Shown: positions 1 to 7,000 of the stretch, piece after piece | How the letters are laid out: every line of letters begins with the position of its first letter | Position numbering within the stretch: the first letter of the stretch is position 1 | Assembly (NCBI GenBank): GCA_009780595.1 | Contig: WQZT01000024.1 | Coordinates: forward strand, 1-12,267 | Direction: 5' to 3' | DNA length: 12,267 bases | Origin: Treponema sp. | Lineage (GTDB): Bacteria; Spirochaetota; Spirochaetia; Treponematales; Breznakiellaceae | Notes under the pieces: model-generated | The model's input: the letters and a program-made list of their open reading frames with translations, nothing else | Told to the model about the DNA's origin: nothing | The model's database searches: none | Position numbers and translations under genes: made by a program

Positions 1-749
1 GCTTGAATGGAAAGAGGCTTTTCGGCGGCTATCAATTTGAACAAAAAGGGCAATTTTCCGCACCCCGCCGCCGTTTCCTGCCCAAGAAACATTTCAACAT
101 CGTAGCCAATTAAATCCGGCAGAGAAAGCGTTTTTTCCCCATTTCCACCGTTCCCGTCAGGCAGAATCACGCGGGAAGGAGCGGCGGGGTGTACACCCAT
201 CCAAAGCTCCGCCCAGGGAATCTGGCTTAGGTTTCTCTGCCTCATAAGCTCAGGAATCCATCTCGACGAACCCCATTCGTAGTTTTTTACCGTGTTTTGA
301 AGTTTAAAAAACACCGCTGGTATTTTTTTCACAGATGCGGAAGCTTCTGTTTGCGGCGCACAAGGGGAGGGTACACTCTCGTTTGGAGTATCGTTCAACT
401 GCTGGCTTGACTGGCAATCATTCTTCGGAGCATTACGCGGAGTTTCATCACCATCTTCCGCTGGCAAGATCTCCTGGAGACTCAAAATCATTCCCGGAAT
501 AATCTCATCAAGTTCGCCAGATGCTTTTTTTTCGGCGGCGGCACTTTCCGCCTTGCGAAGCTCATCGCACAACAGAAAACCGCTTAGTATGGCAATTTTT
601 AGAGGGTCTTGTAAGGAAGAAATGCGCTGAACATTTTTGACAACTTCCCGGTATTTAGAAAGAAGCGTATCCAAATATTCTGGCTTTTCCTCAGCGGATA
701 TGGTAACAGACGTTCCCAAAATATCAATACGTAGATTGCTTTTTTCCAT
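1..749 (-). CDS. ZapA-ManA fusion protein (cell-division ZapA domain joined to type I mannose-6-phosphate isomerase), partial
   Basis: The minus-strand frame from ATG at 749 is open to the window edge (249 full codons). I read every codon and found no stop. Residues 1-68 are a ZapA domain: the start MEKSNLRIDILGTSVTISAE is the usual ZapA beta-strand region, followed by YLDTLLSKYREVV and LKIAILSGFLLCDEL helices. ZapA binds and bundles FtsZ at the division ring. Residues about 69-143 are a linker rich in Ala, Glu, Ser, Pro and Asn. From about residue 145 the protein matches ManA: LQNTVKNYEWGS, WAELWMGVHPAAPSRV and LPFLFKLIAAEKPLSIQ resemble E. coli ManA, which has NYAWGS, AELWMGAHP and PLSIQVHP. 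ManA interconverts mannose 6-phosphate and fructose 6-phosphate using zinc; Gln249 corresponds to a zinc ligand. The start lies 12 bases after the zapB-like stop with no clear Shine-Dalgarno, so translation is probably coupled. No internal start with a ribosome site precedes the ManA part. The C-terminal remainder lies outside the window. Confidence 0.85.
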   Translation of the reverse strand, partial: MEKSNLRIDILGTSVTISAEEKPEYLDTLLSKYREVVKNVQRISSLQDPLKIAILSGFLLCDELRKAESAAAEKKASGELDEIIPGMILSLQEILPAEDGDETPRNAPKNDCQSSQQLNDTPNESVPSPCAPQTEASASVKKIPAVFFKLQNTVKNYEWGSSRWIPELMRQRNLSQIPWAELWMGVHPAAPSRVILPDGNGGNGEKTLSLPDLIGYDVEMFLGQETAAGCGKLPFLFKLIAAEKPLSIQ

Positions 750-761
750 AGGGTGTCAACG

Positions 762-1202
762 CTAAAAAATGTCCAGCTCCTGTTTTGACTTTTCGTTATT
801 GCTTGGCGCTGTTGCTGGCGGCACTTCCGGGTCAGGTATCAATACTGTACCGGAAGCCTCTTTTTCTTTTTTCTCAGGGGTGTCTGTGCCTTGTTGCAGG
901 GAAACAGCAGGCTTTTCAGCGGAAAGCGTTTTCTCCGCAACCGGATGCTTTTCCACAGAAAGCGCTTTCTCCACAGCGTCCTCAAACTGATTAAGCCTGT
1001 CCAGCGCGGAGAGAATTCCGTTTTCAATACGGCTTTGCTCTTCCTTAAACTGCTGAATGAGAACCTCAAGCTCGTCAATCCGTTCTTGGTACGAATCAAG
1101 CTTTCCCTTCAGGGTTTTATTCTCTTCGGTTACTTTTTTGACGTAATCAACCGCCTTCGTAACTTTGGATTCAAGCAGTTTAATCTGTTCCAGGCTTACC
1201 AT
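762..1202 (-). CDS. ZapB-like coiled-coil cell-division protein
   Basis: This is a 146-residue soluble protein. Residues 1-80 form one long heptad-type coiled coil. The start [20 protein letters not shown] resembles the ZapB family start (E. coli SLEVFEKLEAKVQQAIDT). In E. coli ZapB is a coiled-coil protein that binds ZapA and links the Z ring to the chromosome terminus, and the gene right downstream here encodes a ZapA domain, which supports the call. Residues 77-100 are a tandem pair of 12-residue units (VEKALSVEKHPV, then AEKTLSAEKPAV). The rest is a Pro, Glu and Lys-rich tail that ends in ELDIF. At 146 residues it is longer than E. coli ZapB (about 80) because of this tail. Its ATG shares one base with the rplT stop (TAATG), so it is probably translated by coupling; GGGGG just upstream may serve as the ribosome site. 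The alternative is an unrelated short coiled-coil protein. Confidence 0.65.
   Translation of the reverse strand: MVSLEQIKLLESKVTKAVDYVKKVTEENKTLKGKLDSYQERIDELEVLIQQFKEEQSRIENGILSALDRLNQFEDAVEKALSVEKHPVAEKTLSAEKPAVSLQQGTDTPEKKEKEASGTVLIPDPEVPPATAPSNNEKSKQELDIF
903..974 (-). repeat. 36-bp imperfect tandem duplication inside the zapB-like gene
   Basis: Two adjacent 36-base units (974-939 and 938-903 when aligned to codons) encode related 12-residue segments, VEKALSVEKHPV and AEKTLSAEKPAV. The DNA units share long identical blocks such as AAAGCG and TTTCTCC. The repeat keeps the reading frame and lies in the tail after the coiled coil. Confidence 0.7.
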
Positions 1203-1561
1203 TATGCCCCCAGCGCGGCCTTTGCTTGTGCAACCACTGCCTTAAACGCCCCAATATCCTCGGTAGCCATGTAAGCCAGCGCTTTCCGGTTGATCACAAC
1301 CCCCGCCTTGTTCAGACCGGCGATGAGCCGGGAATAGGACAGCCCCTCGGGGCGGCACGCCGCGTTGATGCGGACAATCCACAGGCGGCGGAAATCGCCC
1401 TTGCGGTCTCTGCGGTCGCGGTATGCGTAAAAGAGAGCTTTGGCAACCGCGTCTTTGGCGGTTTTAAAGTTTGTACTCCGGCGGCCCCAATAGCCTTTTG
1501 CCAGTTTCAGGATTTTCTTGCGATGGTTCTTTCGTTTGGAACCGTCTACCGCTCTTGACAT
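1202..1561 (-). CDS. rplT: 50S ribosomal protein L20
   Basis: This is a 119-residue, very basic protein of full family length. The N-terminal [20 protein letters not shown] and the block [20 protein letters not shown] correspond to the L20 signature. They are followed by the [20 protein letters not shown] core that contacts 23S rRNA and a C-terminal half ending in ALGA. L20 is needed for early assembly of the large subunit and, in E. coli and Bacillus, also represses its own operon. The ATG has a good ribosome site (AAGGAG, 6 bases before the start). It follows rpmI by 15 bases and overlaps the zapB-like gene by one base. Assignment is secure from sequence and from the infC-rpmI-rplT order. 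Confidence 0.98.
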   Translation of the reverse strand: MSRAVDGSKRKNHRKKILKLAKGYWGRRSTNFKTAKDAVAKALFYAYRDRRDRKGDFRRLWIVRINAACRPEGLSYSRLIAGLNKAGVVINRKALAYMATEDIGAFKAVVAQAKAALGA

Positions 1562-1576
1562 GTATTGCTCCTTGTA

Positions 1577-1777
1577 TCACCCGTAGGGTAAAAGCCGCTT
1601 TTTAATAACCGCGGTGTTGTCGCTGGAAAGAATTCCGCCCTTGCGGAGATTCCGTTTCCGTTTCGTGGACTTCTTGGTGAGAATATGGCGAAGGTTTTGC
1701 TTTTTGTACTTAACCTTGCCAGTACCGGTAAATGAGTAGCGCTTTGCCGCGCTTTTCTTTGTTTTCATCTTAGGCAT
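1577..1777 (-). CDS. rpmI: 50S ribosomal protein L35
   Basis: This is a 66-residue, Lys and Arg-rich protein of the usual L35 length. It starts [20 protein letters not shown], the family's signature beginning. It continues with a [19 protein letters not shown] block and ends KKRLLPYG, also typical. L35 is a small structural protein of the large ribosomal subunit. A ribosome site (GAAGGTG) lies about 5 bases before the ATG, and infC ends 17 bases upstream. It is the middle gene of the conserved infC-rpmI-rplT operon. Confidence 0.98.
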   Translation of the reverse strand: MPKMKTKKSAAKRYSFTGTGKVKYKKQNLRHILTKKSTKRKRNLRKGGILSSDNTAVIKKRLLPYG

Positions 1778-1794
1778 AATGACACCTTCAATAC

Positions 1795-2316
1795 TTACTT
1801 TTTGGATTTTGGGCTTAATACCATTGACATAAACCTTCCTTCCATTGATGGCGGTTTATCCATTGCATATTCCCCTTCGATCCTTGCTAAAACGTCTTTC
1901 AGAACAACCAACCCGAGTTCTGTGTGGGCCATTTCCCGGCCCCTGAAACGGACCGTAACTTTGACCTTGTTGCCTTCACCCAAAAATTCCCGAATATGCT
2001 TGGACTTAAAATCCAAATCATGGTCGTCTATTTTTGGCTGCATACGGATTTCTTTCAGTTTTAGCAACTTTTGCCGCTTCTTAGAATCCCGTACTTTCTT
2101 TTCATTTTCGAATTTGAACTTGCCGTAGTTCATGATCTTGACAACTGGCGGAGCCGCATTGGGAGCAACTTCTACCAAGTCAAGCCCCTGCTCTCTGGCG
2201 ATTGCAAGCGCCTGCATCGTCGGCATAACTACCTGCTGTTGTTCGCCTTCATCGCGGATGAGGCGAACCTCATGCACCCGAATCTGCTCGTTAATTCGTA
2301 AATCCTTATCCGACAA
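1795..2316 (-). CDS. infC: Translation initiation factor IF-3
   Basis: This is a 173-residue protein with the two IF3 domains. The N-terminal domain begins [15 protein letters not shown] and contains [20 protein letters not shown], then YGKFKFE. A Lys-rich linker leads to the C-terminal domain with the signatures [31 protein letters not shown] and [15 protein letters not shown]3 binds the 30S subunit, keeps subunits apart and checks the start codon and initiator tRNA. The start is TTG at 2316, behind a strong AGGAGG about 4-5 bases away; an in-frame TGA just upstream rules out a longer protein. Rare infC starts are known from other bacteria (AUU in E. coli, used for autoregulation), but TTG is a milder departure. 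It is the first gene of the operon, with the promoter and leader hairpin described separately. Confidence 0.97.
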   Translation of the reverse strand: MSDKDLRINEQIRVHEVRLIRDEGEQQQVVMPTMQALAIAREQGLDLVEVAPNAAPPVVKIMNYGKFKFENEKKVRDSKKRQKLLKLKEIRMQPKIDDHDLDFKSKHIREFLGEGNKVKVTVRFRGREMAHTELGLVVLKDVLARIEGEYAMDKPPSMEGRFMSMVLSPKSKK

Positions 2317-2352
2317 CTGACCTCCTCATGGCTACACATCACTCCTTCCGTG

Positions 2353-2397
2353 AAACAAATCTGCGGCACGCCGCGCGACCGCCGCAGAAACTTGTTT
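2353..2397 (-). promoter_or_regulatory. GC-rich hairpin in the infC leader (candidate autoregulatory element)
   Basis: On the plus strand, 2360-2367 (TCTGCGGC) and 2381-2388 (GCCGCAGA) are perfect complements, giving an 8-bp stem around a 13-base GC-rich loop. An outer 6-bp stem (2353-2358 with 2392-2397) stacks on it across a small asymmetric internal loop. In the transcript from the mapped promoter this covers much of a leader of roughly 90 bases and ends about 37 bases before the infC start. No U-run follows, so it is not an ordinary terminator. Leaders of infC-rpmI-rplT operons bind L20 in Bacillus. A similar role here is inference, since no consensus could be checked. Confidence 0.45.
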
Positions 2398-2410
2398 ATT
2401 AGTTTTTAGA

Positions 2411-2440
2411 ATTATAAGCCAAAAATATAAAGTATGTCTA
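2411..2440 (-). promoter_or_regulatory. Predicted sigma70-type promoter of the infC operon
   Basis: Read on the minus strand, TAGACA (2440-2435; five of six matches to TTGACA) and a perfect TATAAT (2416-2411) are 18 bases apart with an AT-rich spacer. Transcription would begin near 2404, leaving a leader of close to 90 bases before the infC TTG. It is the best promoter-like sequence I found in the window and lies where the operon needs one. Confidence 0.65.
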
Positions 2441-2476
2441 GTGGGTAAACTGCACAAAACACAGAAATCAATTGTG

Positions 2477-2500
2477 GCGGACTTGCTGGAGCAGTCTCAG
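2477..2500. repeat. 24-bp perfect direct repeat, copy 1 (intergenic)
   Basis: These 24 bases, beginning GCGGACTTGCTGG, are identical to 2691-2714, which lies in the 3' end of the exported-protein gene. Flanking bases differ on both sides. The two copies start 214 bases apart in the same orientation. A 24-base exact match this close is very unlikely by chance and marks a duplication or an insertion scar. Confidence 0.9.
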
Positions 2501-2504
2501 TATA

Positions 2505-2636
2505 GGTGACTGGTCTGAGGCTGGGCTTGCAAAGCAGTCGTATGTTGATATGGGAACGATTGTCAGGCTGCCCTATTCATCGGTCGCTGGCAAGAATTTT
2601 GGATACCTGACGCAAGGGTGCCGGGCTCAGGTCTGA
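2505..2636 (+). pseudogene. Possible C-terminal remnant of a PemK/MazF-type toxin gene
   Basis: A plus-strand frame ending at TGA 2634-2636 reads DWSEAGLAKQSYVDMGTIV, then RLPYSSVAGKNFGYLTQ. This resembles the conserved C-terminal pattern of PemK/MazF-family ribonuclease toxins as I remember it: a W..AGL..PS.V stretch, then an I..L strand, then G.LT. The upstream frame closes at a stop at 2439-2441 and has no ATG or ribosome site, and the N-terminal half of such a toxin and any antitoxin gene are missing. If the match is right this is a dead fragment, not an active toxin. It sits just inside the 24-bp direct repeats, which suits acquired and then decayed DNA. The similarity is from memory of the family and is not tested; the frame may be chance. 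Confidence 0.35.
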
Positions 2637-2653
2637 CACCGTAGTCTTGTCAG
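2633..2653 (-). terminator. Weak hairpin after the exported-protein gene
   Basis: CTGACA (2633-2638) and TGTCAG (2648-2653) form a 6-bp stem with a 9-base loop, 8 to 28 bases past the minus-strand stop at 2661. There is no T-run after it, so intrinsic termination would be poor. It is listed because it is the only stem near the end of the tmk pair. Confidence 0.2.
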
Positions 2654-2660
2654 CCAACGG

Positions 2661-3263
2661 CTAATTCGCCTCCATAGCCTGAAAACGCTCGCGGACTTGC
2701 TGGAGCAGTCTCAGCTCACGGTTGATTGTTCGCGCGTAGTTGAATTGCCCGTTGCGTATGCGGTGGGCTTCGTCTTCCCAAAACTGTACTTGTTGGAGGT
2801 TGAGCCAGCGGAAGCTGGGATTGTCAAGGCGTTCCAGCCACGCAAGCGCCTCGCCCCAATAGAATAGCGCCGCGCGAAAACTCGTTTCGGCGATTTCAAG
2901 CGACGACAGAATTGGTTCCCGAAACGGTGCGTTGAAGAAAAAGGCGTTCCGCTTGTTCCACATATTCCCTAAAAACATATGCTGTTCGGCAAGGCGGATG
3001 TTGACGTGCATCATAAAAAGATAGCGGTACTTTTCCCACTGGACTTCGTTTTCTATGCGGGTGAGCGCGTGAAGGGGATTGGCAAAGGGCGCGTTCAGCG
3101 CTTGCTCCAGCCAGTAAATATTTTCGATATAGTTATCCGGCGTGCGGTTGTGGTGAGTGTGAAATAGGCGGTAAAACTCTTCCTTATATGTAACAAAACG
3201 CGCGGAGGCAGTTTCTGCGGCAAACAGGAGGAAGAGCGCAAGGAGCGGGATACATCGTTTCAC
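2661..3263 (-). CDS. Exported protein of unknown function, translationally coupled to tmk
   Basis: This is a 200-residue protein. Residues 1-21 (MKRCIPLLALFLLFAAETAS, then Ala) are a classical signal peptide with a likely signal peptidase I site after TASA. Cys4 is too early and lacks a lipobox, so I do not call it a lipoprotein. The mature part is rich in aromatic residues and mostly helical, with WEKYRYLFMMHVNIRLAEQH, NAFFFNAPFREP and FRAALFYWGEALAWLE segments, which suggests a periplasmic all-helical fold. I believe similar proteins exist in other treponemes but know no function. The start is GTG, overlapping the tmk TGA as GTGA; an ATG close by (GATGTATCC) is out of frame. No Shine-Dalgarno stands clear of the start, so translation probably depends on tmk. 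Its last codons include copy 2 of the 24-bp direct repeat. Confidence 0.8.
   Translation of the reverse strand: MKRCIPLLALFLLFAAETASARFVTYKEEFYRLFHTHHNRTPDNYIENIYWLEQALNAPFANPLHALTRIENEVQWEKYRYLFMMHVNIRLAEQHMFLGNMWNKRNAFFFNAPFREPILSSLEIAETSFRAALFYWGEALAWLERLDNPSFRWLNLQQVQFWEDEAHRIRNGQFNYARTINRELRLLQQVRERFQAMEAN
2691..2714. repeat. 24-bp perfect direct repeat, copy 2 (inside the exported-protein gene)
   Basis: This is identical to 2477-2500. On the minus strand it encodes LRLLQQVR near the C-terminus of the exported protein. The gene continues ten codons beyond it to its stop at 2661. This copy is probably the original and the intergenic copy the derived one, since this one is part of a coding frame. 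Confidence 0.9.
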
Positions 3264-3898
3264 CTTTTCATTATCGGCAGTTTTTGGATAATGCGCCGGA
3301 CTTCCTGTGCCACCGTTTGCACATCGGACGCGGCGTCAACCACTTCGACTATCACGCCCTGCGCCTGGAAACGGGGCAGCAAGTTCTTGTAGCGGGTGCG
3401 TACCTTAATTTGAAAATCGAGGTACTCGTAAATCTCTTGCATATCTCGCCCTGCCATTCGGCGCTGGGCGGTTTCAGGCTCAATATCGAAAAAAATAAGC
3501 AGTTGCGGCAGGGGAAAATCGCCGTTCAGTTTTTCAGGCAGTGCGTCGCCGCATTCAAGCCCCTGATACACCAGCGATGACGGCAGGTAGCGGTCGGAAA
3601 CCACGAGTTCTCCCCGCGCACAGCGTTCGGCAACGCCGCCTGAGGCGTAGATATGCTCGTTGCGGTCGGCGGCAAACAGCATCGCCGCTGTTTGCGGGAG
3701 CAGGGCGGTTTCTTTGCGTAAAAACGAGCGAATGAGCTTTCCGATGGAACTATTTGTCGGCTCGGTTGTTTTATACAGTGGAGGCAGGTGGAGTTGCTCG
3801 GGGTTGCGGCTGAAAAAATCTTCCAGCAGACCAAGCTGGGTTGTTGTGCCGGAGCCATCGCCGCCCTCAAAGACAACAAAATTATCGAGAATTTTCAT
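3260..3898 (-). CDS. tmk: Thymidylate kinase (dTMP kinase) with variant P-loop
   Basis: This is a 212-residue protein of normal family length. It phosphorylates dTMP to dTDP with ATP, a required step to dTTP. Visible family signatures are the P-loop strand FVVFEGGDGSGTTTQ (residues 7-21), the TTEPTNSSIGKLIRSFL segment (44-60), FAADRNEHI (75-83), the thymidylate kinase motif SDRYLPSSLVYQG (101-113) and a LID/late region RRMAGRDMQEIYEYLDFQIK. The Walker A lysine is replaced: the codon at 3847-3845 is ACA (Thr18) where GxxGxGK[ST] expects Lys. Everything else is intact, so I do not regard it as a pseudogene. The ATG at 3898 lacks an obvious ribosome site. It overlaps the downstream exported-protein gene by four bases and is divergent from tamB across 118 bases (64 to the alternative tamB start). 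Confidence 0.93.
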   Translation of the reverse strand: MKILDNFVVFEGGDGSGTTTQLGLLEDFFSRNPEQLHLPPLYKTTEPTNSSIGKLIRSFLRKETALLPQTAAMLFAADRNEHIYASGGVAERCARGELVVSDRYLPSSLVYQGLECGDALPEKLNGDFPLPQLLIFFDIEPETAQRRMAGRDMQEIYEYLDFQIKVRTRYKNLLPRFQAQGVIVEVVDAASDVQTVAQEVRRIIQKLPIMKR

Positions 3899-4016
3899 AC
3901 AGAATAGGGTATACTATTAGTTAAAAGAGTACAATCGGGGTTATTCCCCCACGACGGATTTTGTGGTACAATTGCCCAAATATTTGGCGAAATCAGGCAG
4001 AGCAGAGGGGCGGAAC

Positions 4017-7000
4017 GTGGCAGAACGAAAAGACGGCAGGGAAGGGGAGAAAAGTTTTCTTTCTTTCGCGGGCTTTTTTTTGAAAATTCTCGTTGTTGCC
4101 GTTTTTGTGGCGGGTACTGTTGCCATAATTCGCCCGTTGCACAGCGCCCTTTTGGAGCGGATGGAGCGGGGGCGCGATGTTTTTTTCAGCCGCCTTGAGG
4201 AATACTGGGGGCGCCGGATTCAGTACAGCTCGATGGGGCCTCCTGTTTTCGGTGCGCTGGATATTCGCGATGTCCGAATCCTGCGTGAGGATGACAGCGT
4301 TCTTTTAAGCATTGCGCGCATTAGGCTTTCATATTCGCTTATCAGCCTTGTGCGGGGAAATATCTTTGATTCTTTCCATTCTGTGCGGCTTGATCAGCCG
4401 GTTTTGAACCTTGATGTTGAAAAAGATGCTGATATAGTAGAACGTTTTGCGTTGAGTAATAATCGGAACGGGCAAACGGCTTCCTCCCCGCAATCGGCGG
4501 TTTATCCGGCATCGGCGGCAGAATCTGCTCCGGCTTCCCCGCAGGCGCGGATAACGATTGAGGGGTTGCGCGAACTTTTGCCCGAAGGGTTTTCCCTGCG
4601 GGTTTGGAACGGAACGTGGGACATTGCCGGAAGTGCGGGCAGTGTGGCGCTCCAAGGCTTTGATTTTGGCGTTTCGATGAGCAGCGAGAGTTTCCGGTTT
4701 CAGGGAGGCTGGAACGCTTCTGCTGCCATGAACGGGGAACTGGGGTTGAGCGCGGCGATGGCTGCCCGCATCAGCGGGGAGTATATGCACGAAAGCGGGG
4801 AGGGCAGCGTTACGCTGGCGATTCCTTCCTTTGGCGGGGAATATGTGAAGGTCAGCCCGTTGAGCTTTACGTTTCTGCTCTCCAACGGCGCTATTGAAGG
4901 GCAAAAATCCCACGGTAGTTCTCAGGCATCCGGGCAGCTTTTTTACGATTTTGAAATGGGCAAGTTTTCCAGCACTATCGAGGGTAATAATTTTCCCCTT
5001 TCGGAGCTGCTGAGTTTTTCCGGCCCATGGGCGGACTACGCGCCTTTGCAGGGCATACTGATTTCAGGCAGCGCATCGTTTGAATTGGAGCGCTCTGGTC
5101 TCCCCGTGTACAGCATTCTGCTGTCCGGTTTTCGCCCTGGTGAAACGCCGGATGATGAAGCCGCTTTGTCCCTTGACCTGCGGGGAATCGGGGGCGATAT
5201 AACAGTCGGCGCGCTGGAACTGCAATCGTCCAACGGAAACGTGAGTTTTCACGGCGGTATGGATATGCTCGCCGCCGCCCCCTACGGTGAACTGTTCCTT
5301 GCCAACTTCAGCCGCAGCCAGGACATTCCCGGCGTCAGCGGCACCTTTACGCTGGGCGCGCACGGGCGGGAAATCACCCTTTCCGGCCACAACCTGAGTG
5401 CCGCCGGAGACTCACTCCAGGCGCTGGATGCCGCGCTGTCCCGCGAAGATGGTGGATTTACCTTCTATCTTTCAGCCCTCGCCGGAAAATCAAGCGGCGG
5501 GATCGGCGGTTCAGGCGGAGCTATGCTCATTCAAGGCTCGGTGGATAATAGCCCCCGGCAGTTCAGGACAACCCTGCTCATGGACTCGTTCCCGATTGCC
5601 GGACTATTCAGCTTTGTCGAGCCGATTATGCCCTTACCGGAACGTTTTGCACCGCTCCGTACCGCCGCCACTGGTACTTCTGTAACCACCGAATCGTTCT
5701 TTGCCGCGTACGGCGAGCATATTCTTTACAATGTTCCAAGTCTGACGCTTGTTCACTCAGGCGGCCCCAACGATATTGCAGCCTCCGTATCCTTTGCCGG
5801 AACGGAGCGGCGCTTTGATTTAAGCACAGGCCGCGTTACGTGGAAAGGCGAAAGCGCCGATATTGTCGCTTCTGCCGATTTCGCCAACCCCGATGACGTT
5901 ACCTTTTCTTTCAGCGCAACCTACCAAGACTTGATGTACTATATTGGCGGTTCGGTTACAGAACGCCGCCACATCAACGCCGCCGGTTCCTACGGTTTTA
6001 TGCTCGATATAAACAGTGCGGAGGATGGCTCGCGCCGCGGATACGCTCAGGCAGAAAATATCCCCTTTGCCTCCGGCAACGGACATGCGCTGCTCAGTTT
6101 TCTGTTTTCCCTTCAGCACAATTCTGCCGATTCGTGGGAGGCGGCAATCGAGCGTTTTGAAATATCAGGGCTTGCTACCCCTGCCTCCTCCTCCGCATCC
6201 CTGCACGTAACCGGGTTTGCTAACGAAAGTGCTCTTAATATTCCAGTAATAGTTTTTAATGACGGGCTTGGTACACTGCAAGGCAGTCTTTCTGCCGACT
6301 GGGATTTTGCACAATCGCGCTACACGTTTGAAGCGGATATGCGTGGGAACAGTTTGAGCGAGCTATACATTGTGAACGGAGCGATTGACGGCGGGCGGCT
6401 GGAACTTGATTTTTCAGGGTACGGGATGCAGCTCAGGCGGGCAAGTGCTTACGATGCCGTTGCGGATGCCGGTTTTCGCCTTTCCTGGGAATCGATAAAC
6501 TCATTCCTTGCGGAAGCGGAGCTGTCCTCGCTGATTATGCGCGATGGCAACGAAACGCTCGTAGCGGCGGCATCCGCCAGTGTAAACCAGGAAACTTTTT
6601 CGCTCCGCAATGTGAGTGCCAGCTATGCCGGCCTGCAAGCCTCTGTCCCCAATTTGACGATAGACCGCGCATCTTCTCAGGCGTACACTCGGGGCGTGAT
6701 ACAGGGAAGTCTTTACGAGCGCCCTGTGGATATTGTCTTCCGGAGCGAGGTGTCCTTCAGCGCTGCGCAAACGTGGGCGCAACTGCTGCGGGGATTTGAT
6801 CGTCTGGAAGGTTCTCTGGCGTTCGACACCGCCAAATATTACACGCAGGAAGCGCAGGAGCCGTTCAGTTTTGAGTTTGCCTCCCTACGGCAGCAGGGCG
6901 GCGGTTTTTCCGTCAACGTAAGCGGCGGCCCGCAGAACATGCTGCGTTTTATGTACAGCCCTGCTGACAACCCCGCCCTGAGTACGGGAACGTTCTTTGC

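Larger units (their letters stand above)
2317..2660. other. 344-base intergenic region between infC and the exported-protein gene
   Basis: No intact gene lies here. The part next to infC (2317-2440) holds its ribosome site, leader hairpin and promoter on the minus strand. The rest (2441-2660) holds one copy of a 24-bp direct repeat, a probable toxin-gene remnant on the plus strand, and a weak hairpin just after the stop of the minus-strand gene that ends at 2661. Confidence 0.7.

Noticed and set aside
891..1274. 127-residue plus-strand open frame over the zapB-like gene and rplT
   Set aside because: It is antisense to rplT, which is certain, and has no recognisable motif.
2505..2636. Inverted-repeat ends of a small transposable element
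   Set aside because: The two ends show only loose complementarity (GGTG ... TTGC against GCAA ... CACC) with many mismatches and gaps, so a MITE call is not supported.
3899..3962. Divergent promoters between tmk and tamB
   Set aside because: A TATACT-like box at 3910-3915 and a TTGTAC on the other strand were seen, but neither has a partner at acceptable spacing, so no promoter is called.
3963..4016. Earlier GTG start of tamB
   Set aside because: It is in frame and possible, but the ribosome site in front of GTG 4017 is better, and the extra 18 residues add nothing recognisable.
4329..4913. 194-residue open frame on the minus strand
   Set aside because: It is antisense to tamB, rich in Arg and Pro from GC-biased codons, has no family motif, and the plus frame is clearly coding.
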